A program made the position numbers and the translations under genes. A DNA stretch of 49,280 nucleotides from Phycisphaerales bacterium. GTDB taxonomy: Bacteria > Planctomycetota > Phycisphaerae > Phycisphaerales > SM1A02. This document shows positions 1 through 8,546 of the stretch, one piece after another. The notes below the pieces were generated by a model. That model saw only the letters and a list, made by a program, of their open reading frames with translations. It did no database searches and was not told the DNA's origin. The DNA is taken from contig CP070772.1 of assembly GCA_020345805.1 (NCBI GenBank), positions 1,745,773 through 1,795,052 on the forward strand, written 5' to 3'. The first letter of the stretch is position 1; each line of letters starts with the position of its first letter.

Positions 1-15
1 CCTTCCCTTGAGCAT
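1..15 (-). CDS. 5' end of a minus-strand gene cut by the left edge
   Basis: On the minus strand an ATG (15..13) is preceded by a perfect Shine-Dalgarno AAGGAGG (28..22) with 6 bases between them. Only the first five codons (M-L-K-G-R) lie inside the window, so no product can be named. The match of ribosome site and spacing is the only evidence; the same arrangement is used by the next minus-strand gene upstream, which ends in its own terminator at 306-334. It could be a chance SD/ATG pair. Confidence 0.45.
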
Positions 16-29
16 GCGGTTCCTCCTTG

Positions 30-305
30 TCCTCGATTCCAGTCCGGAGGCGACCACCGGCCGCCGACCCCAAGATACTCTCGCCGGCAGGACAAGCCAA
101 CACTCTTTCTGTCAATCTCCCCGGTTTGACGGGATTGGCAAGTGGAGGCCCCGGCCGTCGGCTCTCGATCTGCGGTCGTCGCGCTCCGGCGTCCTGCAGA
201 CTTGCTCTGGTGCGAGGTGGCGTTGAACGGTCAGCGTTCTTCGCGGAGGCAGGTCGCCCGGGCGAGCCTGGGCTCGGTGCGGCGACCGCGAGCTTCAAGA
301 TGTCG
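30..305. other. Intergenic region, no gene seen
   Basis: About 275 bases between a putative minus-strand start at the left edge and the terminator of the PEP-CTERM-like gene. Short open frames here are GC-rich and resemble no known protein. It presumably holds the promoter for the gene leaving the left edge, but I see no clear -35/-10 pair. Confidence 0.4.
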
Positions 306-334
306 AGAAAAAAGGCCCGGCTTGCGGCCGGGCC
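306..334 (-). terminator. Rho-independent terminator of the PEP-CTERM-like gene
   Basis: Read on the minus strand, an 8-bp perfect GC stem (GGCCCGGC / GCCGGGCC, 327-334 and 314-321) with a 5-base loop is followed directly by six T residues (313-308). It lies about 50 bases after the stop codon of the gene at 387-911, in the right orientation. This is the clearest intrinsic terminator in the window. Confidence 0.9.
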
Positions 335-386
335 CTCAGGGATGACTTCGTCAGAGTTCTACAAGAGAAAAAACTGCGTTGCGGCG

Positions 387-911
387 TCAGCGCCGGCGTC
401 GGCGCATCAGCCCCAGGGCCAGCAGCGGCAGGGCGGCCGGCGCGGGAATGTAGTTTGCAATCTCGAACTCCACGACGGGAGCGCCCCCTTGCGTGTAGAT
501 GGAGCTCCAGAGCATTTCACCTTCGTGCAGAAGGACCGTGGAAGTGCCCGAGAAGAACAGCTGCTCACCAACGTCGTTGGGGAACCAGCAGTCCAGCACA
601 TAGTGCAGCGTGGGACCGTTGTGGTAGCCGTATGACCAACCCCAACTGTTCCACGGTCCGACAGGGAAGTCGCCGTAATCGCCCGCCCAGTCGTACAGCG
701 GGCTGTCCGCTTGCTTCGCGTCACCGATTATGATCCAGCCCCACCCCATGCCGGGCACCCAACTGTTGTCGTGGTTGTCCAGCGTGAAGTAGAACTCGTA
801 GTCATACAAGCCCCCGCCAAGGTCGGTGACGGTGTAATCCATCCGCAACGGGTGCGCGTAGGCGACGGAGGTGAGGGCCGCCGCCGCCAGCACAATCAGA
901 GCTTTTTTCAT
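387..911 (-). CDS. Secreted protein with short PEP-CTERM-like anchor
   Basis: A 174-residue exported protein of unknown function. Residues 1-20 form a signal peptide (MKKALIVLAAAALTSVAYA, then HP). The middle is rich in W, G, Y and D with no recognised enzyme motif. The C-terminus reads IPAPAALPLLALGLM followed by five arginines: a proline-containing motif, a short hydrophobic segment and a basic tail, the order of PEP-CTERM sorting signals, here with the Glu of the PEP motif replaced. Such proteins are commonly processed by an exosortase and displayed on the surface or in extracellular matrix. Two ATGs compete (917 and 911); the one at 911 sits 8 bases after GGAGG and begins a better signal peptide, the other only 2 bases. 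The gene stands alone with its own terminator (306-334). An exosortase is not in the window. Confidence 0.75.
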   Translation of the reverse strand: MKKALIVLAAAALTSVAYAHPLRMDYTVTDLGGGLYDYEFYFTLDNHDNSWVPGMGWGWIIIGDAKQADSPLYDWAGDYGDFPVGPWNSWGWSYGYHNGPTLHYVLDCWFPNDVGEQLFFSGTSTVLLHEGEMLWSSIYTQGGAPVVEFEIANYIPAPAALPLLALGLMRRRRR

Positions 912-1491
912 GTTCATTTCCTCCTTGTTGTCCGTGCACAGACTCTGAGAGAGAAAAAGCGTTCCCCGTCGTTCCTGGAGCCGATTGCCTGAATGTGTGC
1001 TTTGTGAGTTCTGACGATAACCCGCTCCACTCACGTTACGGAACGCCAAGTTGTCAGCAGCGCGAGACGGCACTCGCGCCTCTGCCGGTCGCGTCTTCAC
1101 TGGTTGCTTTGTGGTTCAGTCGGAGAGCGCCGACAGAATAAAGATCCTCCGCGTTGCGACACGCGTCCCGCCTCGCTGCGGGACAGCGCTCTCCCTCTTC
1201 GCGGCGCAGCGTCGCACACCGCCCCACCGGTATTCATATGATGAACGCTGGAGGAACTGCGGTCAAGACAGATATGCAGGAATTGCCCCACCCTTGTCAT
1301 AACTTGCTGCCGCACATGACTTTGAGACCGCAGCGAAAGCACGGGGCGACCGGCTGGTACCGTTGCGGCCGGTAACCCTTTACCTGGACGATCTTTACCT
1401 CTCTCCAGCCTCTCGCACCGCTGCTAAACTACCTATACTCCGCCTCTCAGGTACGTCCCGGGACTTACCGTCGAGCCATGCAAATAAGGCG
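912..1491. other. Intergenic region of about 580 bases
   Basis: No convincing gene on either strand. The small open frames lack ribosome sites and resemble no family. It should carry the promoter of the minus-strand gene at 387-911 and the 3' end of the DUF4159 transcript. The only structure I see is a 7-bp perfect stem (1166-1172 / 1179-1185, GTCCCGC / GCGGGAC) without a T run. Base composition is somewhat less GC-rich than the flanking genes. Confidence 0.4.
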
Positions 1492-4002
1492 CTAATCCTG
1501 TTCTGAATCGGATCCTCCGGTTGACGAGACAGCATATCGGACGATGTTGCCCATCAGGCCAACCGCTGCATCTGGCGTGTAACCACTTATTCCCCAAGTA
1601 GTTCGGTCAAGAAGGGCATGCGACAGGTCCTCCCGGCTGAACAGGATCCGCAACTCCCCCCCGATCTCCACGCCCGTCAGGCGAGGCATGATCTCACCGT
1701 CGCCAAAGACCTGGGTGGAATACGGCCGGTATTCGAGTCGCGTCAGCGTCGCCGCTCCATCGATTCCCTCGCCGGTGATAATGGGATGCCGGATCAACGG
1801 GGTCACGGGCCGGTTGAGCAGTCCGCTGATCATCTCCTCGGCCGATTGGGTGAACTCACCCCGGCCGCCGGGAGTCTCGAAGAGGATCGGCCCGCCTCGC
1901 GGCGTCTTCGCCGGAAGTGGCTCGGCATCCTCATTCTCAATGGCGACACCAGCCGGCGCGCCGGCACGTTCCACAAACCGACGGATCGCCTCCTTCTGCG
2001 CTTCGCTGAACCGGTGCTTCTCGATTCCGTTTACCAACACCAGAGACGGGGCCTCGCCGAGCCGGTCGATCATGGACAGCGGCCAATCGATTATTCGCAG
2101 TTGAAGGTCCTGTTCACGGGCCAGGCGGGCAGCCAGGGCCGGCAGCGCCAGCGGCTCCGGCTTCCAGTTTCCTTCGTGCAGAGCGCGGACAATCGTTATC
2201 ACACCCTCCTGCCCCGCGTCCGTTGGAACGTCCGCCGCGGGCCCGGCCAGTCGCGGTCGGGGACGGTTGAGTTCGGAGGCATGGAAGTAGATGTTGGCGG
2301 CGGTCTGGAAGTGTGACGCCTTCGTCTCCTCCCGTCCCTGGTAAGTGCGGGCCAGATCCCCGGCCGGTGCCAGGATGATCAACTCCCTCACCCCGTTGGA
2401 AAGGCCGCGGAGAGCGGGGCGCCGGGCGCGGACCGGGAAGTTCAAGGCATAAGCCCAGTGGCCGCGGGGGAGTGCGCGCCACTCGTATTGCGGGTACATC
2501 ACCTGACCCGCCCGCTCGATTGACTCGGCAAAGGCCCGGCTGGAGCCCTCGTTGACCGCGAAGATAAGCCCGCCCAGGTCCAGGTACCGCTTGAGCTTCA
2601 CCAGTTCGGCCACCTCGGGGCGCAGCGGCGGCTCGGCATCCATGGGGATCTCGCCCGCAGCGCGCTGTTTGAGGAAGCGGCGGGCATCGCGGATGAAGAC
2701 CTTGGCGTCTGCATCAAGATCCTTCATCCAGGCCGGCGCGCGATCCGAGGCGAGGTAAAGCACCGACGCGTCCAGCCACTCCTCCGGCTCGCCCGACATG
2801 TCAACAATCTGCCAGGCCAGATCGGCCTCGCTGTGATCGGATATCCACGCGGTGAGGTTCGCCACGTCGCGGGGGCGATTGTTCCAGGGCATTCCCTCCG
2901 CCTGGAGCTTGTTGAAAGCCACGGGAGCGCGGCCGCGGCTGAGGAACATTAGAGCGAAGGTCAGGTGCCGCACGCGGACCCGCCCCGCGTTGCCGCGACC
3001 TCCGATCCTCTCGTGGACGGTCATGATCCGTTCGGCTTCATCCCAGCGGCAGAGGCGCCCGATCAGTTCCGCTGCCCCTTCCCGGAACCAGTCGTGGGGG
3101 CCGAAGTACTTGCGCCCGCTGGCCAGCCCGACCCGCTCCACGCCGTAGAGGTAGTAGTAGAAGTCGCTGAACCGGCCGGGATTCTCCACGGGCGAGAACC
3201 ACCCGTTCATCCACTCCAGGCCGCGGGCGATCGCCTGCTCGTGGCGGCGATCGCGCGGGGACTCAAGATCGAGTGAATCCTCGGCGTGGACGTAATCCTG
3301 GGTGATGAAGAGTGTGGCGAGGCCGGCCGCGGTCATGGAGCCGGTGGCCGGCCCCTGGCCGATGTAGTTCCACCCCCCGTCGGGAAGCTGCATGACCAGG
3401 AAGCGCTCCTCGAGGGCTTGCCACAGTCGCGGGTCAATCCGGGCTCCGCGTTTTGCCGCCTCCCACAGCGCCAGTGCGGCGAACTGGGTGATGGAGTTGT
3501 CCCGTCGCGTGCTGTTGGGCTTCTGCTCATAAGTCCAACCGCTGGACTTCTGCGAGAAACCCGCCAGAAGCCAGGCGATGTCGGCCTCCAGGTTCTTCCG
3601 AAACTTCGCCGGCAGCTTCGCCCAAACCGCCGCCCGCAGCGAGACCGCGTACGTCCCGCCCATGGGATAGTCGGCCAGATACTCGATCGCATCGCGCAGG
3701 CGGGGATCCTGATACGACTGCCCCGCATACAACAAGGACAGAACGGTCAGGGCGGTGTAGCCGCCGCCCTGGGTGGTGCTTTCGCCCGCCGGGGGCTTGA
3801 TCGGATCCCAGAACCGTTGCGGATCCTTGCGGGCATACAACTCTTCCACAATGGCGTCGATCGCCTTGAGAACGTGTTCATCCGCAAGCTGTTCGGCCGT
3901 CAGTTGATCCTGAGCCTGCGCCGCGGAAGTCAGAAGGGCAGGCGACATCACAACCAGGGCAAGGCAGACGGCGTCCAACCTGATGCGGCCGATGTACCTC
4001 AT
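1492..4002 (-). CDS. Exported alpha-toroid / DUF4159 protein
   Basis: An 836-residue exported protein. A signal peptide covers about residues 1-30. Residues about 35-330 look like an alpha-toroid of the prenyltransferase/squalene-oxidase repeat kind: repeated helical units with GGGYTALTVLSLLYAG, NSITQFAALALWEA and QLPDGGWNYIG. Residues about 370-580 match the style of DUF4159 (NNRPRDVANLTAWISD; GGLIFAVNEG; LRGLSNGVRELIILAP), followed by a glutamine-amidotransferase-like C-terminal part. The repeats lack the acidic motifs of a triterpene cyclase, so cyclase activity is unlikely; a binding or scaffold role in the periplasm is an inference. Known relatives occur widely in planctomycetes without assigned function. 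It starts 21 bases after the sppA stop, with AAGGGG 9 bases before ATG, so it is probably co-transcribed with sppA. Confidence 0.8.
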   Translation of the reverse strand: MRYIGRIRLDAVCLALVVMSPALLTSAAQAQDQLTAEQLADEHVLKAIDAIVEELYARKDPQRFWDPIKPPAGESTTQGGGYTALTVLSLLYAGQSYQDPRLRDAIEYLADYPMGGTYAVSLRAAVWAKLPAKFRKNLEADIAWLLAGFSQKSSGWTYEQKPNSTRRDNSITQFAALALWEAAKRGARIDPRLWQALEERFLVMQLPDGGWNYIGQGPATGSMTAAGLATLFITQDYVHAEDSLDLESPRDRRHEQAIARGLEWMNGWFSPVENPGRFSDFYYYLYGVERVGLASGRKYFGPHDWFREGAAELIGRLCRWDEAERIMTVHERIGGRGNAGRVRVRHLTFALMFLSRGRAPVAFNKLQAEGMPWNNRPRDVANLTAWISDHSEADLAWQIVDMSGEPEEWLDASVLYLASDRAPAWMKDLDADAKVFIRDARRFLKQRAAGEIPMDAEPPLRPEVAELVKLKRYLDLGGLIFAVNEGSSRAFAESIERAGQVMYPQYEWRALPRGHWAYALNFPVRARRPALRGLSNGVRELIILAPAGDLARTYQGREETKASHFQTAANIYFHASELNRPRPRLAGPAADVPTDAGQEGVITIVRALHEGNWKPEPLALPALAARLAREQDLQLRIIDWPLSMIDRLGEAPSLVLVNGIEKHRFSEAQKEAIRRFVERAGAPAGVAIENEDAEPLPAKTPRGGPILFETPGGRGEFTQSAEEMISGLLNRPVTPLIRHPIITGEGIDGAATLTRLEYRPYSTQVFGDGEIMPRLTGVEIGGELRILFSREDLSHALLDRTTWGISGYTPDAAVGLMGNIVRYAVSSTGGSDSEQD

Positions 4003-4023
4003 GCGATTCAGCCCCTTCGTCGA

Positions 4024-5184
4024 TCAGCGCATCAGATAGTTCACGCGCGGAGTGCTCAGATCGTTCACCAACGACCGTATCGCCTCGGCGTCCAGCGGTC
4101 CGGACTTCCCGGACCGGTCGCCGCGCATGAAGAGCAGGTCTGCCGGGGAGAAGTCGGGCGGTTCTGAGATCTGCACGACAGTCGCCTGTCCCACCGCGAG
4201 GGCGGCCAGTTTCTCGGCCTGGGCGATGGCGTCTTCCAGATACCCCACGCCGTCGATCAGACCGTTTCCCGTCGCCTGCTGCGCGGTATAGATCGAACCG
4301 TCCGCCAGCGCGTCGATCATCGCCGGGTCGGAGATCACGTGCCCTCGACCGTCACGGACCCGCCGGTGGAAGATCTCATAGGCCGCGTCAAGCATCTTGA
4401 TCACCTCCGCGCGATCCTCATCCGTCCACTGGCGGTACCGATCGTTGGCCACGTTTTTTCGAGGCGAACCGGAGGCGGCGAGGGTGACCGGCTCGATGCC
4501 CACCTTGTCCATCAGACCGCCAAGGGTGAGGATCTGGGCCTGCACGCCGATCGAGCCGGTGATGCAGGTCTCCTCGGCCATGATGAAATCGGATGCACAT
4601 GAGATGTAGTATCCGCCGGAGGTGGCGATCGAGCCGTAGCTGGCGATCACCGGGATCCCCGCGTCCTTGAGCCGGCTTACCTCGTACCAGACCTGATCCG
4701 AAGCGGTCACTCCGCCGCCGGGCGAATCGACGCGCAACACCACCGCCTCGTAAGGCTCGGCGATGACCCGGTCCACGGCCCGCTGGACGTAGTCGGCCTG
4801 CCGGCTGTCGATCGTGCCCTCCACGGAGATGATCGCGATCGTGCTGCGGCTGCCTTCACGCACGGTGGAAGTGACGAGACCGTTCTCCAGGTCAGCGCCC
4901 ATCATGCCGGCGAAGATCACGAAGCCGCCGAACAGCAGGCCGATGAGGAATACGCATCCCAGCGCGAAGAGACCGGTGATGAACGCCATCACGGTCCGCC
5001 AGAATCCGTTGCCTCGATTCACCACTTGAACCATAGGGGGAGGCGGTGGGCCGGCCGTGTCATGCCGGGGAGTTGCCCCCGGCGGGGGATCCGGAGGAGC
5101 CGGTCGGACCTCGGGGGAGGGCGGCGGTGGAGGTGGGATCGGGGAGCCGGAGTTCTCAGGCGGAATCTGTCCTGTCTGATCCAT
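4024..5184 (-). CDS. sppA: Signal peptide peptidase SppA, short (36K) type
   Basis: A membrane-anchored serine protease of family S49 that degrades cleaved signal peptides. The 386-residue chain has a proline-rich cytoplasmic N-terminus (residues 1-55, including a run of six prolines), one membrane segment (about 63-95), then the ClpP-like catalytic domain: VDSPGGG at about 153-159, the nucleophile in ATSGGYYIS (Ser189) and the likely general base in SGSPRKN (Lys243). The Ser-Lys distance of 54 agrees with the short Bacillus-type enzyme rather than the long E. coli form. The ATG at 5184 is chosen because AAGGAG lies 6 bases upstream; a longer frame to 5259 has no such site. It leads a two-gene unit with the DUF4159 gene and diverges from the methyltransferase gene. 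Confidence 0.92.
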   Translation of the reverse strand: MDQTGQIPPENSGSPIPPPPPPSPEVRPAPPDPPPGATPRHDTAGPPPPPMVQVVNRGNGFWRTVMAFITGLFALGCVFLIGLLFGGFVIFAGMMGADLENGLVTSTVREGSRSTIAIISVEGTIDSRQADYVQRAVDRVIAEPYEAVVLRVDSPGGGVTASDQVWYEVSRLKDAGIPVIASYGSIATSGGYYISCASDFIMAEETCITGSIGVQAQILTLGGLMDKVGIEPVTLAASGSPRKNVANDRYRQWTDEDRAEVIKMLDAAYEIFHRRVRDGRGHVISDPAMIDALADGSIYTAQQATGNGLIDGVGYLEDAIAQAEKLAALAVGQATVVQISEPPDFSPADLLFMRGDRSGKSGPLDAEAIRSLVNDLSTPRVNYLMR

Positions 5185-5308
5185 GATTCGCTCCTTGGTG
5201 TGATGGGCATCGCAGCGCCGGCATGGGGACGCATGAGTCCCCGTCAGCCATCCTATCACGCCATGGGTCCGTCAAAGTGAGATCAAGCCGGATAGACTTA
5301 CCGCCAAC

Positions 5309-5938
5309 ATGGACCAGTCGCCCTCCGAAGAGTTCCTGAAACCGTACCGCGAGGCGGTCCGGCGTCACGGCGCGACCTTCAAGGCCACGCTCTGGAGCAG
5401 CCCGGACGCCCAATGCCTGAGGTTCGACGTGATGATCAACTTGGCGGGTTTCAGCGGCTGCACGATTCTCGACCTGGGGTGCGGCCGGGGCGATTTCGCC
5501 GCCCGCCTCCTGGAGCGGGCCATCCCCTTCACCGGCCTCATCGGGGTGGATGCCATCCCGGAGATGATCGAAGCCGCCCGGGGCCGGCACCTGGATCGCT
5601 GCTGGTTCCACGTGGCGGACGTGCTCTGCCGGCCGCAGACCATGACCGAATGGAACGCCGACTTCATCTGCATCTCCGGCATGCTCAACACCATGGATCA
5701 GCAGACCGCCCAGCGCGTAGTTGAGGATGCCTACGAAGCCGCGGCCCAGGGAGTGATTTTCAACTTCCTCTCCGACCGCCCTCATCCGCGCTGGCGGAAG
5801 CGCGACGTCGGGCCGGCTGCGCGATTCGACACCCTCGACTGGCTGGACTGGGCCACGAAACTCTCCAGCCGCGTCAGCTTCACTCAGGAATACCTCGACG
5901 GCCATGACGCGACCATCCTCATCCGCCACGACGGCTGA
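5309..5938 (+). CDS. Class I SAM-dependent methyltransferase
   Basis: A 209-residue small-molecule-type methyltransferase. The SAM-binding motif I is clear at residues 53-61 (ILDLGCGRG), with the acidic motif II in LIGVDAIPEMIEAARG (about 75-92) and a motif-III-like HVADVLC. No substrate-binding domain identifies its target. The ATG at 5309 has no Shine-Dalgarno; the gene diverges from sppA with 124 bases between start codons. Its stop codon is the first part of an 8-bp tandem repeat array (5937-5964). It is a single-gene unit by spacing. Confidence 0.8.
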   Translation: MDQSPSEEFLKPYREAVRRHGATFKATLWSSPDAQCLRFDVMINLAGFSGCTILDLGCGRGDFAARLLERAIPFTGLIGVDAIPEMIEAARGRHLDRCWFHVADVLCRPQTMTEWNADFICISGMLNTMDQQTAQRVVEDAYEAAAQGVIFNFLSDRPHPRWRKRDVGPAARFDTLDWLDWATKLSSRVSFTQEYLDGHDATILIRHDG

Positions 5939-5964
5939 AACGTCGAAACGTCGAAACGTCGAAA
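5937..5964. repeat. 8-bp tandem repeat GAAACGTC x3.5
   Basis: Three exact copies of GAAACGTC (5937-5944, 5945-5952, 5953-5960) plus GAAA. It begins inside the TGA stop of the methyltransferase gene. Its reverse complement is the same circular unit (GTTTCGAC) that is repeated at 47133-47161 just before polA. Confidence 0.95.
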
Positions 5965-6094
5965 TGGCGGGGCGGCCGGTGCGATGAGGTCGGAGTCGAC
6001 GGCAGCCTTCCCCCGAGCGTCGCGTCGGTGATCGCTTCGGAGGCTGCCGCACTCCCTTGATGCCCGACCGGCTCTGCTCTAATCTGCCGCGATC

Positions 6095-6871
6095 ATGGCA
6101 GTAATAATTCTTGAACACAGTCCGCGGACCGGGGCCCTGCGCCTCGGTGAGACGCTCCGCAATTACGGTCAATCCCTGAGGGTGGTCGCCCTTCATGAAG
6201 GCGATCCGGTACCCGACGATCTGGTGGAAGTGGACGGCATCATCAGCGCCGGCGGCCCGCAGGATCCATCCGATGATTCCCTGCCCTGGCTGGAGGAGGA
6301 AATGGCCCTGCTGCGAGCGGCTCACGAGGCCGAGTTGCCCGTGGTGGGTCTGTGCCTCGGTTGCCAGATCCTCGGCCGCGCTCTGGGCGGCCGGGTCGGG
6401 CGGCTTTCGGCCAGCGAGGACCCGGCCAACACCCCCGCCCGCTACATCGAGCTGGGCTGGCATGAGCTGAAGCTCACTCCAACCGGGCGCGAGGATCCGC
6501 TTCATGCCGGCTTCGCCTGGAACTCCATGCAGCTTCACTGGCACCGGCATCATCTCATCGAGCCGCCCCCCGGCGCGCAAGTCCTTGCTTCATCCGATCT
6601 ATGCAAGGTCCAGACCTGGTCGCTGGGAGTGCGCACCTACGGCTTCCAGTATCACCCGGAGGTCTATCCGCAGACCATCGAGAACTGGGCGGCCGACGAG
6701 CCGCAGGATCTCGAAGAGGCCGGCATCAGCCTGGAGCAGTTGCGCAAGGACACCGAGCAGTACTATCCAAGTTTCGAGCGCCTCTCCGATCGGCTATTCG
6801 AGCGCATCTCGCTGGTGCTGATGGCGCCGGATCGCCGCTGCGCGGGCGTGGCGCGAGATATGCATCATTGA
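6095..6871 (+). CDS. Class I glutamine amidotransferase-like protein
   Basis: A 258-residue stand-alone GATase1 domain, which would hydrolyse glutamine or a gamma-glutamyl compound. The nucleophile elbow is GLCLGCQ with Cys87, and the catalytic pair is in GFQYHPEV (His187, Glu189), so the triad is intact. It resembles the GMP-synthase-type stand-alone amidotransferase family that includes gamma-glutamyl hydrolases for polyamine-type conjugates. No synthetase partner lies beside it, so the substrate is unknown. It converges with the M14 peptidase gene, with 37 bases between stop codons. No Shine-Dalgarno is evident before the ATG. Confidence 0.85.
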   Translation: MAVIILEHSPRTGALRLGETLRNYGQSLRVVALHEGDPVPDDLVEVDGIISAGGPQDPSDDSLPWLEEEMALLRAAHEAELPVVGLCLGCQILGRALGGRVGRLSASEDPANTPARYIELGWHELKLTPTGREDPLHAGFAWNSMQLHWHRHHLIEPPPGAQVLASSDLCKVQTWSLGVRTYGFQYHPEVYPQTIENWAADEPQDLEEAGISLEQLRKDTEQYYPSFERLSDRLFERISLVLMAPDRRCAGVARDMHH

Positions 6872-6908
6872 AATCGTGATCGCGAAGCGGCAAGCTGTGG
6901 GGGCGTGG

Positions 6909-8498
6909 TCAGTTCAGATCCGCAGGTGACTGCACGCGATACACGGGGAACTCTCCGCCCACCTCCAGGTGGTCATCGAGGAGGTTCCAGGTGGTCAGGC
7001 TGTCGGACGATTGCGGCTCCAGCAGATAGACCGCCAGTGTCCCCAGCGGCTGGGCGGTGCGCACGATCATTGCACCGGCCGGCAGCGACACATTCTGATC
7101 GCTCGCCTCCACCTGAAGCGTCACGCAGTTATGTCCCTGGTATGTGCGCTGCGCCCGATCGATCTGCATCACCGTGTATGCCTCGACGCGCGCATCACCT
7201 TCGAACGGCATGACTTCAATGCCGTGCTGGCGCAACTTCTCGACCACGCCGTCCAGACCCGGCTTCAGCAGATAGGCGTAGGGCCTGCGCACACTCAGCG
7301 TCGGCTCGAAACGGCCCAGGTGAATCACCTGGTAATCCTTCTCCACCTCCGTCGGGCGAGGCCTGCGCCGGCGGCCCTCGCCCGGCTCCATCACGTAACC
7401 GGGCACGGTGGCCGGGGAGTTGAACGCGACCAGCCGATGCTGAATCCCCACCACGTCGCCGGGCTGGGGGTTCTCGCCCGCGACGATCGTCTCCGCCCGC
7501 GCCTGCTCGTGCAGCTCGATTACGCGATCCCTGTTCTCGATCGCGTAAGTCATGATCTCCCGCACGAACTCGAGCGTCACCATCACCCGGTCCTTGTACG
7601 AGATGTAGGCGTAGGCTTCGGACAGAATGGCCAGGTGGCCGCGCAAACCGCAGTACGGGCCGCTGAACCGCGGGTCGCATGAATACGTCGCCCAGATCGT
7701 CTGCGCGCGGTTGAAGTTGCCATAGTAGAAGCTCTTGTAACCGGTGCGCTCCTCCAGGCGCTCCGACACCGCCGGCAGCAGCTCGTGGTGCACGAACCGA
7801 AGCGCCGGCTCGTGGCACGAGGGATTCAGCAGGCCGTCGAACGTCAGCGCGTTGCGATGGTGGGAGCCGTTGGTGGTGTGAAGATCGATCGTGATGTGCG
7901 GGTCCCAATCGTTGAACACACCCACCATCGCCTGGGCTTCGGGCGATTCCAGCTTGACCCAGTCGCGGTTGAGATCGAGGTTCTGGGCGTTTCGCCTCTG
8001 CCCCATGCCCTCCTCGGGGCCGACCTGGCCCGGCCGGTTGTTCCTGTCCATCCGGTCGTTGCCGTCGGCGTTGTAGATGGGGGCCAGCAGGATGATCAGA
8101 TCGTCAAGCAGCGGATGATCGGGCGTGGTGACCAGCTCCCGGGCGAGCATGAGCAGCGCTTCCTTGCCGCACACTTCGCCCGCGTGGATGTCACCCCAGG
8201 CATAGACGATCGGCTTGCCGGTTGCCTTCGCTTCTTCGGGCGTGCGAACTGGCGGATCGGCGATGATCGCCAGCGGCAGGGTTCTGCCCTCGAAGCTCCG
8301 GCCGAACTCGGTCAGGTGCATCAGGTTCGTCCGCTCATCGTCGACCGCATCGATGCGCTGCAGGAGTTCCATCACCTCCGCGTGGGTGGCGGTGGCCTTG
8401 AAATCGCTGGCCTCGGCGATCGTGAGAAGATCCGGATCGATATCAGCGCCGGCAGCGGCGATCAGAACAGCGGCGGTCAATGCAGGGCCGATCAGCAT
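6909..8498 (-). CDS. Exported M14-family zinc carboxypeptidase
   Basis: A 529-residue exported metallopeptidase. After a signal peptide (about residues 1-19) comes the M14 domain: the zinc ligands are in GDIHAGEVCGKE (His105 and Glu108) and DLHTTNGS (His207). The neighbourhood includes NADGNDRMDRNNR and QNLDLNRDW, typical of the family. Residues after about 340 form a C-terminal extension of unknown role. M14 enzymes remove C-terminal residues from peptides; here the likely role is degradation of peptides outside the cytoplasm. The ATG at 8498 is preferred over the adjacent GTG because GGAGA is 6 bases upstream of it. It diverges from the zinc-ribbon gene with under 50 bases between starts, so the two promoters must overlap. 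Confidence 0.85.
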   Translation of the reverse strand: MLIGPALTAAVLIAAAGADIDPDLLTIAEASDFKATATHAEVMELLQRIDAVDDERTNLMHLTEFGRSFEGRTLPLAIIADPPVRTPEEAKATGKPIVYAWGDIHAGEVCGKEALLMLARELVTTPDHPLLDDLIILLAPIYNADGNDRMDRNNRPGQVGPEEGMGQRRNAQNLDLNRDWVKLESPEAQAMVGVFNDWDPHITIDLHTTNGSHHRNALTFDGLLNPSCHEPALRFVHHELLPAVSERLEERTGYKSFYYGNFNRAQTIWATYSCDPRFSGPYCGLRGHLAILSEAYAYISYKDRVMVTLEFVREIMTYAIENRDRVIELHEQARAETIVAGENPQPGDVVGIQHRLVAFNSPATVPGYVMEPGEGRRRRPRPTEVEKDYQVIHLGRFEPTLSVRRPYAYLLKPGLDGVVEKLRQHGIEVMPFEGDARVEAYTVMQIDRAQRTYQGHNCVTLQVEASDQNVSLPAGAMIVRTAQPLGTLAVYLLEPQSSDSLTTWNLLDDHLEVGGEFPVYRVQSPADLN

Positions 8499-8546
8499 CA
8501 CTTGTCTCCAGCAGGGGCCTGAACCGTTACTTTACCAGCAGATGAG

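Noticed and set aside
1166..1185. GC-rich 7-bp hairpin as terminator of the DUF4159 transcript
   Set aside because: It lies over 300 bases after the stop codon and has no T run on either strand.
5190..6580. Long minus-strand frame running from sppA through the methyltransferase and amidotransferase
   Set aside because: It is antisense to two clear genes and shows no motif; the sppA start is set by its ribosome site at 5184.
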